64,000 bases of DNA from Planctomycetota bacterium (GCA_029259915.1 JAJDED010000053.1:62001-126000), one strand, 5' to 3'; positions 26,529-35,607 are shown, counted from the stretch's first letter. Notes: generated by a model not told the origin, from the letters alone. Program-made: numbers and translations.

Positions 26529-27569
26529 TCACGTCCTGACGCGTGTCGCGGCTCGATTTTCTCTGCGGACCAACTGACCGCAAGCAGCCGCAATATCCGC
26601 ACCCAACGAATAGCGAATCGTCGTCTGCAAGCCCGCTTCTTTTAAACGACTGGCAAACTCGTTTCGACCCGCACGGTCGGTTCCCGCCAGTTCGGGGGCA
26701 TCTTCGATCGGATTGTAGGGAATCAGATTCACGTGGACCGTCAGCCCACTTAGCCAATCCGCCAATTCGCGGGCATCCTCGTCGGAGTCGTTCATCCCGG
26801 CAAGCAGCAGATATTCGATCATCACCGGCTTCTGCTGCAACGCATTGACTTGAACAATCGCCGAGCGCAAATCTTCTAGCGGATACTTTGCCGTTAAAGG
26901 AACCAACCGAGTGCGAACTTGCGGCTTCACGCTGTGCAGGCTCAGTGCCAAATTCACCTGTGGGAATCGTCGAGCGCAGCGAATCATCGCGTCGGGAATG
27001 CCCACCGTGGATACCAAAATTTTTGCCGGCGAATGATGGAATAGCTCCGGCGCAGTCAACGACTCGAGCGCCCCGTAGAGATTCGCTTCGTTATGAAACG
27101 GTTCGCCCATTCCCATAAACACAATGTTGCGCACTCGCCGCCCCTCGCCGGCAAGCAACTGCCCGGATTGCAACACTTGATCAAGAATCTCCTCCGCGGA
27201 CAAGTTTTGAGCAATTCCCATCTTCCCCGTCGCACAAAACTCGCACGCCGCCGCACAACCCACCTGGCTGGACACACAAAGCGTGGTCCGTCCCGTGGCG
27301 ATACGCAAAATCACCGATTCAAGAAGCATCCCGCCGTGGGTCCGCAGCAGCAGCTTGGTTGCACCGTCCACCTGCGAATCATGCTGCGAATCCACACGCA
27401 ACGTGTGTAGCACAAGTTGCTCGCCAACAGGACACTCGGCCAACGCACGTTCGTCCAGCTCAAAACTCTTTAGCAGCGCCGTCCGCAAACGACGAACCGC
27501 CTGCGGATCGACCCCCTGCTGTCGCCGCAACTCGTCCAAGCCCAAACTATCGTAAATACTAACCGGCAT
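26529..27569 (-). CDS. RlmN/Cfr-family 23S rRNA A2503 methyltransferase
   Basis: Radical SAM methyltransferase of 346 residues, using the dual-cysteine mechanism. The cluster motif is CAAACEFC (Cys105, 109, 112) and the second catalytic Cys330 is in AAACGQL. RlmN methylates C2 of A2503 in 23S rRNA (and tRNA). Several stretches read closer to Cfr, which methylates C8: TAPELFHHSPAKILVSTVGI and RFPQVNLALSLHS resemble the Cfr segments TDPNLFALSPRRLSISTIGI and YPQVNLTFSLHS. I cannot decide between them by eye. Convergent with no plus-strand gene; next to epmB. Confidence 0.85.
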   Translation of the reverse strand: MPVSIYDSLGLDELRRQQGVDPQAVRRLRTALLKSFELDERALAECPVGEQLVLHTLRVDSQHDSQVDGATKLLLRTHGGMLLESVILRIATGRTTLCVSSQVGCAAACEFCATGKMGIAQNLSAEEILDQVLQSGQLLAGEGRRVRNIVFMGMGEPFHNEANLYGALESLTAPELFHHSPAKILVSTVGIPDAMIRCARRFPQVNLALSLHSVKPQVRTRLVPLTAKYPLEDLRSAIVQVNALQQKPVMIEYLLLAGMNDSDEDARELADWLSGLTVHVNLIPYNPIEDAPELAGTDRAGRNEFASRLKEAGLQTTIRYSLGADIAAACGQLVRRENRAATRVRT

Positions 27570-27576
27570 GACTTTT

Positions 27577-27606
27577 TCGTTGTGCTCGTTGTGTCGTCGT
27601 GGTTCA
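27577..27606. repeat. Modular repeat arm R7a (epmB 3' side)
   Basis: Contains TCGTTGTGCTCGTTGTGTCG then TCGTGGTTCAA, the reverse complement, apart from two mismatches, of the arm at 28753-28778 on the other side of epmB. Confidence 0.75.
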
Positions 27607-27636
27607 AAAAAATTTGCGCAGCAGCACTAAAGACAT

Positions 27637-28671
27637 TCAGCTCAACACAATCTTATGCGGTTCCCCAGAGACTTCCTGAACATATTGTGGCACCAGGTAG
27701 CCTGGCAACCGCGCGCGAAGTTCCGCAACAATCTTGCAACCCTCTTCCACAGGAACCTCAAAATGGGATGCCCCCGCCACGCGATCAAGCTGATGCAGAT
27801 AATACGGCAAAACGCCAATTTCTATCAATCGCTCGCTGAGCGACGCCAAAGTCGCCGCCGAATCGTTGATCCCACGCAACAACACCGCTTGATTCAATAG
27901 CGTAACCCCCGCTTGCCGTAGTTTGACTAGCGATTCGCCGACCGCATCGTCCAACTCGCGGGCATGATTGGCGTGAATCACCACAATCGGCGTCAGTCGA
28001 GATTCGGTAAGCCAAGCGATCAACGATTCGGTCACCCGCGCGGGAATCATAATCGGCAACCGCGTGTGCACGCGCAGACGGGCGACGTGTGCGATGGCGG
28101 CAATTTTCTCAGCAAGTGCTGCCAGTTTTTCGTCAACCAACATCAGCGGATCCCCACCGCTCAGGATCACTTCGTGGATGGTATCGTCATTCTCAATAAA
28201 ATGCAGAGCCCGATCCCAGGCGGCATCGCTGTGAGGAACTTCCGCGTAAGGAAAATGCCGACGGAAACAGTAGCGGCAATGGATCGCACAAGCGCCAGTG
28301 GTGACCAACAAAGCACGGCCATGATATTTCTTCAACACGCCCTGGGTTAAGGACGCCCCCAAATCGTTGACCGGATCTGAGGTGAATCCCGGGTTCTCAG
28401 CCATCTCATCTGCTAAGGGCAACACTTGCCTCAGCAGCGGATCGCGTGGATCACCCGGGCGAATTCGGGCCAGATAGGCGCTCGGTACAAAAACCGGGAA
28501 TTGCCTGGCACCTGCCGCCGAAGCCAATTCCGCAGGCAACTCCAATCGCCGGCACAACTCGCCCCCGTCGCGCACTGCCAAACGCAGTTCCGCCTGCCAC
28601 GAGTCGTCACTCCGCGGCGAACCGGCAGAACCGGGGCGGACAAGTGGAGGTTGACCGGTTAAAATACTCAT
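27637..28671 (-). CDS. epmB: EF-P beta-lysylation protein EpmB
   Basis: Radical SAM, PLP-dependent enzyme of the lysine 2,3-aminomutase family that converts lysine to beta-lysine for attachment to EF-P. The radical SAM motif CAIHCRYC is at 128-135, and ILSGGDPLML is the following glycine-rich strand. The length of 344 fits EpmB better than true lysine aminomutases (over 400). The ATG at 28671 is chosen over an upstream start. It is divergent from efp, and epmA lies 4 kb away, which strongly supports this role. Confidence 0.93.
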   Translation of the reverse strand: MSILTGQPPLVRPGSAGSPRSDDSWQAELRLAVRDGGELCRRLELPAELASAAGARQFPVFVPSAYLARIRPGDPRDPLLRQVLPLADEMAENPGFTSDPVNDLGASLTQGVLKKYHGRALLVTTGACAIHCRYCFRRHFPYAEVPHSDAAWDRALHFIENDDTIHEVILSGGDPLMLVDEKLAALAEKIAAIAHVARLRVHTRLPIMIPARVTESLIAWLTESRLTPIVVIHANHARELDDAVGESLVKLRQAGVTLLNQAVLLRGINDSAATLASLSERLIEIGVLPYYLHQLDRVAGASHFEVPVEEGCKIVAELRARLPGYLVPQYVQEVSGEPHKIVLS

Positions 28672-29041
28672 TCTCGATTCTGCTTCCCAAGGCGCCAAGG
28701 ACACAGTTTCGCACCTTCAGAAAAACCATCTATTGCTATAGCGCTAAGTTAATTGAACCACAACGACACGACGAGCACTACGTGATAGCTGAATAGCAGA
28801 TTAAAAACAACGACATGCGTGTCTTCTACAAACAAATCAAACCCATGAAACAACCACGTGGTTTTCGGATCGGCTTCAAACCGCCAAAAACCCTTTCACA
28901 GCACTTCTTCTCCGTTGTGGCCGTTGTGCCGTCGTGGTTAAACATAGCGATGTAGTATTATCGAAAAAAACAGGTCTTTGGCGACCTTGGCAGTTTTCAC
29001 ATTTAATTCAATAAGATACTCGCAAAACAGGAAGTACCCTA
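28672..29041. other. epmB-efp divergent spacer with repeat arms
   Basis: About 370 bases. It contains a fragment at 28687-28704 (CCAAGGCGCCAAGGACAC), arm R7b at 28753-28778 and arm R7c at 28907-28943. No gene is visible. Promoters for both epmB and efp must lie here, but no clear boxes were found. Confidence 0.6.
28753..28943. repeat. Modular hairpin repeat element R7b/R7c
   Basis: The left arm TTGAACCACAACGACACGAC (then GAGCAC) faces a right arm ending GTTGTGCCGTCGTGGTTAA at 28924-28942. The unit is CAACGA/CGACGA. The left arm also pairs with R7a across epmB. Confidence 0.75.
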
Positions 29042-29617
29042 GTGGCTAGTTACAGCACCAACGAATTCAAAAAGGGACTGAAAGTCCAAATCGACGGCGT
29101 ACCGTACCAAATGGTCGAAATGAATTTCCGCAAGCCGGGCAAGGGAACCGCCCTCTACGAATGCAAGCTGAAAAACCTGATCCGCGGCACCGTGACCGAC
29201 CGCACCTATCGCGCTGGGCAAAGCCTCGAAGCAGCCGATGTCTCGGAGTTCACCGCCCAATACTTGTACCGGCAAGGCGAAAGCTTTGTCTTCATGGATA
29301 ACAGTGACTACGAGCAGTACGAGTTGAGCGGAGAGCAAGTGGGCGAAGGCGCCGGTTTTCTCAAAGAGGGGATGGATTGCCAATTGGTGGTCTACAACAA
29401 CAACCCCATCGCAGTAACGTTGCCAAACCATGTGGTCTTGCAAGTGGAATACTGCGAACCCACCGCCAAAGGCAACACAGCCACCAACGTTTCGAAACCA
29501 GTAAAACTGGAAACCGGCGCCGAGATCGGTGCCCCAGCATTCATCAACATCGGCGACTGGCTCCGAGTCGACACCCGCACCCAGGAATACATCGAACGGA
29601 CCAAAGAACCTGAGTAG
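29042..29617 (+). CDS. efp: Elongation factor P
   Basis: Relieves ribosomes stalled at proline runs. The 191 residues form the usual three beta-barrel domains. The modified lysine is present as Lys34 in KPGKG (31-35), the residue beta-lysylated by EpmA/EpmB. The start is GTG with a weak GGAAG about nine bases upstream. The presence of Lys34 with epmB and epmA within 6 kb shows the E. coli-type modification. EpmC, the hydroxylase, is not seen. Confidence 0.95.
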   Translation: MASYSTNEFKKGLKVQIDGVPYQMVEMNFRKPGKGTALYECKLKNLIRGTVTDRTYRAGQSLEAADVSEFTAQYLYRQGESFVFMDNSDYEQYELSGEQVGEGAGFLKEGMDCQLVVYNNNPIAVTLPNHVVLQVEYCEPTAKGNTATNVSKPVKLETGAEIGAPAFINIGDWLRVDTRTQEYIERTKEPE

Positions 29618-29797
29618 TCTGCCGAGCTTGCGTGAATTTTCTGCAAACTGGCGGGTGGAAGCAAAAATTCTCCAAGATTCCTTTCATGCCGACGAATACT
29701 CTACTGATTTGCAATCCTATGCCGAAGGTGTAGGCTGGTTGAAATTCAAAAGTTCTTATTGACGGCACTCATTAACTCTCTTTGCAAGGAGACAACT

Positions 29798-30397
29798 ATG
29801 TCGCCCTGGGGAATCTTGGCCATCGTTCTTGGAGTGGGGCTGTTGGTGGTGTTCTACGGCGTGGGGATTTACAACCGCCTGGTGACGCTGCGCAACCGCT
29901 TGGAAAATGCGTTCTCGCAGATCGAAGTGCAACTCAAGCGACGGTACGATCTGATTCCCAATCTGGTCGAAACCGTCAAGGGCTACATGAAGCACGAGCG
30001 CGAAACGCTCGACGCGGTGATCAGTGCCCGCACGCGTGCGGTCAGCGGTTTGGAAAAGGCTGCCGCAAAACCGGGCGACCCGGCTGCGATGCAAGAACTG
30101 ATGGGGGCCGAGCAAGCGCTGAGCGGCACATTGGGTCGGCTATTCGCCCTGGCCGAGGCTTATCCCGATCTCAAAGCCAATCAGAACATGGCCCAACTCA
30201 CCGAGGAACTCACGTCAACAGAAAATCGCGTCGCATTTTCGCGCCAAGCCTATAACGACTCGGTCACCATCTACAACACCTACCGTCAGACCTTTCCCCC
30301 CAACATCTTCGCCAACCTGTTTGGCCACTCGGAAGATGCTGAACTGCTAGAGTTCGACAGCCAGGCCATTGCCGAGGCGCCGAAGGTTTCGTTCTAA
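29798..30397 (+). CDS. lemA: LemA-family membrane protein
   Basis: About 199 residues with one N-terminal membrane segment (about 3-22, ILAIVLGVGLLVVFYGVGIY) and a helical-bundle body. Family signatures are YNRLVTLRNRLENAFSQIEV, LKRRYDLIPNLVETVKGYM and the C-terminal FPPNIFANLFG. The ATG at 29798 has AAGGAG eight bases upstream. LemA proteins are often encoded with M48 peptidases, and one follows after 217 bases, so they probably work together at the membrane. Exact function unknown. Confidence 0.92.
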   Translation: MSPWGILAIVLGVGLLVVFYGVGIYNRLVTLRNRLENAFSQIEVQLKRRYDLIPNLVETVKGYMKHERETLDAVISARTRAVSGLEKAAAKPGDPAAMQELMGAEQALSGTLGRLFALAEAYPDLKANQNMAQLTEELTSTENRVAFSRQAYNDSVTIYNTYRQTFPPNIFANLFGHSEDAELLEFDSQAIAEAPKVSF

Positions 30398-30413
30398 ACC
30401 ATCATGCAGATTA

Positions 30414-30552
30414 ACTAACCACAAAGGCACGAAGACACAAAGCGTTTGGATTTATGATTTCTGATTGATGAAACAGGGAGTTCAGCCCAACATAGTTCAG
30501 AAATCATCAATCATAAATTTTTTCTTTGTGCCTTCGTGCCTTTGTGGTTCAA
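30414..30552. repeat. Modular hairpin repeat element R8
   Basis: The left arm TAACCACAAAGGCACGAAGA (then CACAAAG) pairs with the right arm TTTGTGCCTTCGTGCCTTTG (then TGGTTC) at 30524-30550. Inside, two copies of TTTATGATT in opposite orientation add a nested stem. It lies between lemA and the M48 gene. Confidence 0.85.
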
Positions 30553-30614
30553 TCCTAAACCGGTGGACTAATCAATGACTTGCATCCTTCCAACGGTCAC
30601 TAACTCCCACTGCC

Positions 30615-32561
30615 ATGGCCACTGACTTTTTTGAGCGACAGAGCGATGCACGCCGCTCGACCAAGTGGCTGGTGGCAATGTTCTTGCTGGCAGTGGTGGG
30701 AATGGTGGGAGCCGTGTTTGTCGTGGCGGCGGTCGGCACAGGTGCGTTGGAAGAAGGTTATCAGCAGCCGAATAACCACAATCCTGATCTGGCCGCGCGC
30801 TGGAGCATTCCCTTTGGCGCCGCCGCTTGTACGCTTGTTTTGATTACCGGCGGGAGTTGGTTCAAAGTCGCGCAGCTCAGCGGCGGCGGGACCACGGTGG
30901 CCGAAAATGTCGGCGGACGCCGGGTGATCACCAACACCAACGACCCCGTTGAAAAGCGGATTCTCAACGTCGTCGAAGAAATGGCGCTCGCCTCGGGTGT
31001 GCCGGTGCCACCGGTCTATCTCCTTCCCGACGAGCAAGGCATCAACGCCTTTGCCGCCGGCTACTCGCCCAGCGACGCAGTGGTCGCCGTCACCCGCGGC
31101 ACGGCCGAACAACTTTCGCGCGCCGAGTTGCAGGGCGTGGTGGCCCACGAATTCAGCCACATCCTCAACGGCGACATGCGGCTCAACATCCGCTTGATCG
31201 GCGTCCTGCACGGCATCCTACTGCTGGGACTGATTGGCCGGCTGTTGTTTCGCATTGCCTCCCACAGCGGTCGCCGCCGCTCGAAAAACGATGGCGCTAT
31301 CTACTTCATCCTCATCGGAATCACACTTTTGGTGCTCGGGTATTTGGGCACACTGATGGGCGGGCTGATTAAGGCGGCCGTCTCCAGGCAGCGCGAATTT
31401 CTGGCCGACGCCTCGGCCGTGCAATTCACTCGCAATCCGTTGGGAATTGCCGGAGCGCTGAAACGAATTGGCGCCGCGCTGTTTGGCTCGAAAATTGAAC
31501 ACCCCAACGCCGCCGAGATGAGCCACATGTATTTCGGCCAAGGCGTCTGGGAAGGTTTTTCCGGGCTGATGGCAACGCACCCGCCGCTCGACAAACGCAT
31601 CCTACGGCTCGACCCAACTTGGAACGGCAAGTTTCCAAAGTTGCCGGCCACCCCAGCCGCACTGACCGAAATCGAGGGAGCAGCCGGCTTGGTCGACGGT
31701 TCGTTCCGAAGCGATGAGTTGCCCGTCGAAGTAGTCGAAAACGCCCACGAACAAGTCGGCAATCCCACAGAAGCACACCGCAACTACGCCCAGATACTTA
31801 TCGATCGGTTGCCCGACGAAATCGTCACCGCAGCACGCGAACCGTACGGCGCGCGGGCCGTCATTTTCTGCCTGCTTTTAGATCAAGAATCTCAAGTACG
31901 AGAAAAACAAATGGCTGCGCTCGCTCGGAAAATGCCGAACGACGTGGTCAAACTCACCAAACAAATCGCCCCGGTGATCGACTCGCTCGATGCGCGGACT
32001 CGATTGCCGCTTGTCGACATGACGCTGCCTGCGCTACGCACCATGGCAAAACCGCAGTACCAAGAATTTACCAACGCGTTTCTCGAGTTGGTTAAAGCCG
32101 ACAATCGCCTGGCGCTTTTCGAGTGGACTTTGCACCGCGTACTATTGCGGCATTTGCGTCCGCAGTTCGAAACCGCGAAGCCGCCGCGAGTGATTTACTA
32201 CGGTTTGGGCCGCCTGGGTCCCGCGTGTTCCGTGTTGCTTTCCACGCTGGCCTATGCGGGAAATGCCCCCGAACAAGCAGCTGAAGCGCTGGCTGACGCT
32301 GCCGTGCATCTACCGAAGGCAAAGATAAAATTACTGCCGCCCGAGGCGTGTGGCCTCGTGCAGCTGGAAGCGGCACTCGACCAATTAGCCAAACTTGCCG
32401 CCAAACATCGCCAGCGATTGGTCGAAGCCTGCGCCGCAGCCATTTGCGCCGACGATCAGGTGAAGGTTCGCGAAGCAGAACTGCTCCGCGGAATCTGCGA
32501 CATGCTCGATTGCCCCATGCCGCCACTCTTGCCAGGCCAACCGGTTCGAGAAACCGCATGA
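30615..32561 (+). CDS. M48-family membrane metallopeptidase with TerB-like tail
   Basis: A 648-residue HtpX-like zinc protease. Two membrane segments lie near the N-terminus (about 17-40 and 65-82). The zinc site HEFSH is at 178-182, two more membrane segments follow (about 193-215 and 230-255), and REFLADASAV supplies the third ligand. Residues past 340 form a long helical extension, and the last 80 residues (ACAAAICADDQVKVREAELL) resemble a TerB-like domain. Probably acts in membrane protein quality control with LemA. Its stop overlaps the epmA start by four bases (ATGA), implying translational coupling. Confidence 0.9.
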   Translation: MATDFFERQSDARRSTKWLVAMFLLAVVGMVGAVFVVAAVGTGALEEGYQQPNNHNPDLAARWSIPFGAAACTLVLITGGSWFKVAQLSGGGTTVAENVGGRRVITNTNDPVEKRILNVVEEMALASGVPVPPVYLLPDEQGINAFAAGYSPSDAVVAVTRGTAEQLSRAELQGVVAHEFSHILNGDMRLNIRLIGVLHGILLLGLIGRLLFRIASHSGRRRSKNDGAIYFILIGITLLVLGYLGTLMGGLIKAAVSRQREFLADASAVQFTRNPLGIAGALKRIGAALFGSKIEHPNAAEMSHMYFGQGVWEGFSGLMATHPPLDKRILRLDPTWNGKFPKLPATPAALTEIEGAAGLVDGSFRSDELPVEVVENAHEQVGNPTEAHRNYAQILIDRLPDEIVTAAREPYGARAVIFCLLLDQESQVREKQMAALARKMPNDVVKLTKQIAPVIDSLDARTRLPLVDMTLPALRTMAKPQYQEFTNAFLELVKADNRLALFEWTLHRVLLRHLRPQFETAKPPRVIYYGLGRLGPACSVLLSTLAYAGNAPEQAAEALADAAVHLPKAKIKLLPPEACGLVQLEAALDQLAKLAAKHRQRLVEACAAAICADDQVKVREAELLRGICDMLDCPMPPLLPGQPVRETA

Positions 32562-33496
32562 AACACCCCGAGCAACGTGCGCTGCTGCTACGTCGGCTGA
32601 GGCAGTTTTTTGACGAACGCGGATTCCTCGAAGTCGAAACCCCGCTGCTCGCCGATGAAGTCATCCCCGAACTACACATTGAGCCGTTTTCGGTAGTCGA
32701 AAGCCGCGATTCCACACGTCGCAACCGCTGGCTGCAAGCCTCGCCAGAACTGCACATGAAACGGCTGCTATCCGCCGGGGCGAAGGCAATCTATCAAATC
32801 ACCCGCTCGTTCCGCGCTAGCGAACAGGGCCCGCTGCATCGGCGCGAATTTACGATCGTCGAATGGTATCGCACGGGCGATTCGATGGACGCCGGAATGC
32901 AACTGCTCGACGACCTTTGCCAAACACTGCTGGAAACCAAACCAGCAAAACGCACCAGCTATGCCGAAGCATTTCAGAAGCATCTCGAATTCTGTCCCCA
33001 CACTGCAACTGCAAAACAACTTGCCGAACATGCGGCTGCCCACGCAATCGCCGTCCCCGAAGGGATGGATGCCGAAAACTGCGACGAATGGCTCAATCTT
33101 CTGTTGGCCATGAAAATCGAACCTCAGTTGGGACGCGATGCCCCAGGAATTTTGCACAGCTATCCCGCCAGCCAGGCGGTGCTAGCCAAGATTGCCACCG
33201 ACAAAAACGGCACAAACATCGCCGAGCGATTTGAACTCTACTGGCACGGCATCGAACTGGCCAACGGCTACCACGAACTGACCGACGCCGCCGAGCTGCG
33301 GCAACGCTTCATTCAAGTCAACCAACAGCGCCAACAAGACGGCCGCCAATCACTGCCGCTGCCCAAGTCGCTACTCACCGCCATGGAACAAGGCCTACCC
33401 AACTGCGCCGGCTGCGCCCTGGGTTTCGACCGGCTTCTCATGCTGGCGGTTGGAGCAAAATCGATCGACGAAGTCGTAGCGTTTCGTTCTGATTGA
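32558..33496 (+). CDS. epmA: EF-P-lysine ligase EpmA
   Basis: A truncated class II lysyl-tRNA-synthetase paralogue (312 residues) that attaches beta-lysine to EF-P Lys34. It starts directly at the catalytic core with no tRNA-binding domain. Motif 2 is visible as FRASEQGPLHRREFTIVEWY and motif 3 as GCALGFDRLLML. The ATG at 32558 overlaps the M48 stop; a longer frame upstream is only the M48 gene in another reading. Together with epmB and efp it forms a complete modification set. Confidence 0.93.
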   Translation: MKHPEQRALLLRRLRQFFDERGFLEVETPLLADEVIPELHIEPFSVVESRDSTRRNRWLQASPELHMKRLLSAGAKAIYQITRSFRASEQGPLHRREFTIVEWYRTGDSMDAGMQLLDDLCQTLLETKPAKRTSYAEAFQKHLEFCPHTATAKQLAEHAAAHAIAVPEGMDAENCDEWLNLLLAMKIEPQLGRDAPGILHSYPASQAVLAKIATDKNGTNIAERFELYWHGIELANGYHELTDAAELRQRFIQVNQQRQQDGRQSLPLPKSLLTAMEQGLPNCAGCALGFDRLLMLAVGAKSIDEVVAFRSD

Positions 33497-33504
33497 GAGA
33501 AGAA

Positions 33505-33600
33505 AACTAACCACAGAGGCACGGAGAACACAGAGGCAGATTAGAATTTCTAATTTATGATTTCGGTATTCTCTGCCGTCTCCGCGCCTCTGCGAGAGAC
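33505..33600. repeat. Modular hairpin repeat element R9
   Basis: The left arm ACTAACCACAGAGGCACGGA (then GAACACAGAGGCAG) pairs with the right arm CTCTGCCGTCTCCGCGCCTC (then TGCGAGAG) at 33571-33598. It lies between the convergent epmA and tag genes. Confidence 0.8.
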
Positions 33601-33606
33601 TTCATC

Positions 33607-34197
33607 CTACCCCATCCGCGCACACTCTTTGTGCCGGAAGCAGTCGACCTGGTGATCGTTGACCATCCCGACCGCCTGCATGTGGGAATAAACAATCGTG
33701 CTGCCAACAAACTTAAAGCCGCGCTGTTTGAGGTCTTTGCTCAGCGTGTCGGATAATTTGGTCGTCGGTGGAATTTGTTGTAAGTTTCGCCACTTGTTTT
33801 GGATCGGCCGACCATCGACAAATCGCCAAATATAACTGTCGAACGAGCCAAATTCCGCCTGGACTTCCAGAAATCGCCGGGCGTTGTTCACCGCCGCGGC
33901 AACCTTCAGCCGATTGCGGATAATCCGCGGGTTTTCCAGAAGTTTGGCGATCCGCTTGTCGGTAAATCGAGCCACTTTTTCCGGATCGAAGTCGGCAAAA
34001 GATTTGCGATATCCTTCGCGCTTGTTGAGCACCGTCCACCAGCTCAAACCGGCTTGCGCGCTCTCGAGCGTGAGAAACTCAAACTGAATGCGGTCGTCAT
34101 GAATCGGCACGCCCCATTCTTCGTCGTGATAGGCAAGATACCGAGGATCGACCTTCGCCAACGACCACTTACAGCGCGTCTTTTCTTTGCCAGCCAT
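33607..34197 (-). CDS. tag: DNA-3-methyladenine glycosylase I
   Basis: Base-excision repair enzyme removing 3-methyladenine. The 196 residues match the Tag family: CKWSLAKVDPRYLAYHDEEW at the N-terminus (with the zinc-type Cys), the tyrosine/tryptophan pocket SAQAGLSWWTVLNKREGYRK, FDPEKVARF, and HxxxC near the end in DHQVDCFRHKEC. It is the last gene of a probable thyA-folA-tag operon, 18 bases after folA. Confidence 0.93.
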   Translation of the reverse strand: MAGKEKTRCKWSLAKVDPRYLAYHDEEWGVPIHDDRIQFEFLTLESAQAGLSWWTVLNKREGYRKSFADFDPEKVARFTDKRIAKLLENPRIIRNRLKVAAAVNNARRFLEVQAEFGSFDSYIWRFVDGRPIQNKWRNLQQIPPTTKLSDTLSKDLKQRGFKFVGSTIVYSHMQAVGMVNDHQVDCFRHKECARMG

Positions 34198-34215
34198 AAT
34201 CGTCGAACCTAACTG

Positions 34216-34719
34216 CTACGATCTCTGCCAAACCTGAAACGTATGCGCGTGGTCGTTCTTCTCGTCGCGAGCATGTTCTTCTTCTTCAATCAACTGCCAC
34301 TGTTGCCAATCGATCTCGGGAAACCACACGTCGCCCTCGACTTCCGCATGCACACGCGTCAACAAAAGCCGATCGACACGGGGCATACACATTTCATAAA
34401 TCCGTGCGCCTCCGATTACAAAAGCATTGTCGGGTGCATTCTCAAGCCCACGCGCATGTGCCAGCGCATCGTCGAGATTGCTCGCAATACGCACTTCATC
34501 AAATCCCGATTGAAAATCCGTTTGCCGAGAAATCACAATCGAAGTGCGTCCGGGAAGTGGGTGGCCGATCGAATCCCATGTTTTCCGACCCATCAAAATC
34601 GGATGGCCCATTGTCAGCCGTTTGAATCGCTTCAGGTCGTCCGATAAATGCCAAGGCAATTGCCCGTCGCGCCCAATGGCGTTGTTCTCCGAAGCCGCGG
34701 CTATGAGCGAAAGAAGCAT
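34216..34719 (-). CDS. folA: Dihydrofolate reductase
   Basis: Reduces dihydrofolate with NADPH, regenerating the cofactor used up by ThyA. The 167 residues show IAAASENNAIGRDGQLPWHL at the N-terminus, the catalytic acid Asp27 or 28 in LSDDLKRFK, MGRKTWDSIG for NADPH binding, and FVIGGARIYE. It follows thyA by 30 bases on the same strand. The gap holds a CTAG-type repeat. Confidence 0.95.
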   Translation of the reverse strand: MLLSLIAAASENNAIGRDGQLPWHLSDDLKRFKRLTMGHPILMGRKTWDSIGHPLPGRTSIVISRQTDFQSGFDEVRIASNLDDALAHARGLENAPDNAFVIGGARIYEMCMPRVDRLLLTRVHAEVEGDVWFPEIDWQQWQLIEEEEHARDEKNDHAHTFQVWQRS

Positions 34720-34721
34720 TT

Positions 34722-34743
34722 GTTAGGGGCTAGGCGCTAGTTA
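34722..34743. repeat. CTAG-type short tandem repeat, copy 2
   Basis: TTAGGGGCTAGGCGCTAG fills the thyA-folA gap, directly upstream of the folA start. Confidence 0.7.
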
Positions 34744-34749
34744 CTCACT

Positions 34750-35544
34750 TCAGACGGCTACGGGGGCGGGGATGCGGGGGTGGGGGTTGTAGTTTTCTAG
34801 TTGAAAATGTTCAAACTGGAATTCAAAAATGGAATTCACCGCCGGGTTCAATCGGAGCGTCGGCAGCTGGCGCGGCTCGCGAGAGAGTTGCAATTCGGCT
34901 TGTTCCAGGTGATTGTCGTAAAGATGCGCATCGCCCAGCGTATGGATAAACTCACCCGGCTCGAGCGATGTGACGTGGGCCACCATCATTGTCAGTAGCG
35001 CGTAAGAAGCAATGTTGAATGGCACGCCCAAAAACACGTCGGCACTGCGCTGATAAAGTTGGCAAGACAGCCGGCCCTCGGCAACGTAAAACTGAAACAA
35101 CAAATGGCAAGGCGGCAATGCCATACGCGGCAAATCCGACACGTTCCAAGCACTGACGATTAACCGGCGCGAGTCGGGATTGTGGCGAATCGCATCGATC
35201 ACTTCCGAAACCTGGTCGATCGCACTCCCCTCTGGCCCCGCCCAAGACCGCCACTGCTTGCCGTACACAGGGCCCAACTCCCCAGCGTCATCTGCCCACT
35301 CGTTCCAAATCGACACACCATTGTCCTGCAAATAACGAACATTCGTCTCGCCCCGCAAGAACCATAGCAGTTCGTGGATGATCGATCGAACGTGCAACTT
35401 TTTGGTCGTCACCAGCGGAAAACCCTCAGCCAGATCGAACCGCATTTGATGGCCAAACACGCTCCGGGTGCCCGTGCCGGTACGATCGCTCTTGGCAACG
35501 CCATTGCGGAGTACGTGATTCAACAGATCGAGATATTGTTTCAT
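34750..35544 (-). CDS. thyA: Thymidylate synthase
   Basis: Makes dTMP from dUMP using methylene-tetrahydrofolate. 264 residues, the same length as E. coli ThyA, with the nucleophile Cys146 in LPPCH at the identical position. [23 protein letters not shown] and the C-terminal [12 protein letters not shown] are conserved. First gene of the thyA-folA-tag group. Classical ThyA with a dedicated FolA, so flavin-dependent ThyX is not needed. Confidence 0.96.
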   Translation of the reverse strand: MKQYLDLLNHVLRNGVAKSDRTGTGTRSVFGHQMRFDLAEGFPLVTTKKLHVRSIIHELLWFLRGETNVRYLQDNGVSIWNEWADDAGELGPVYGKQWRSWAGPEGSAIDQVSEVIDAIRHNPDSRRLIVSAWNVSDLPRMALPPCHLLFQFYVAEGRLSCQLYQRSADVFLGVPFNIASYALLTMMVAHVTSLEPGEFIHTLGDAHLYDNHLEQAELQLSREPRQLPTLRLNPAVNSIFEFQFEHFQLENYNPHPRIPAPVAV

Positions 35545-35576
35545 AGAAGAAATTTGAATTTGAGGTTTGCTCTGCC

Positions 35577-35595
35577 AACCGCTTGCGGTTTCGCG
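35577..35595. repeat. CGCTAAACCGCAAGCGGC-type hairpin, copy 4
   Basis: AACCGCTTGCGGTTTCGCG lies between the small protein gene and thyA on the minus strand. Confidence 0.7.
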
Positions 35596-35607
35596 AAAAA
35601 AATCGCA

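Noticed and set aside
27637..28671. Lysine 2,3-aminomutase of catabolism
   Set aside because: Short length and the neighbouring efp and epmA point to EpmB.
30600..31211. Minus-strand open frame opposite the M48 gene
   Set aside because: Antisense shadow with no motif.
32348..32557. N-terminal extension of the EpmA frame
   Set aside because: It overlaps the M48 gene in another frame; EpmA begins at 32558.
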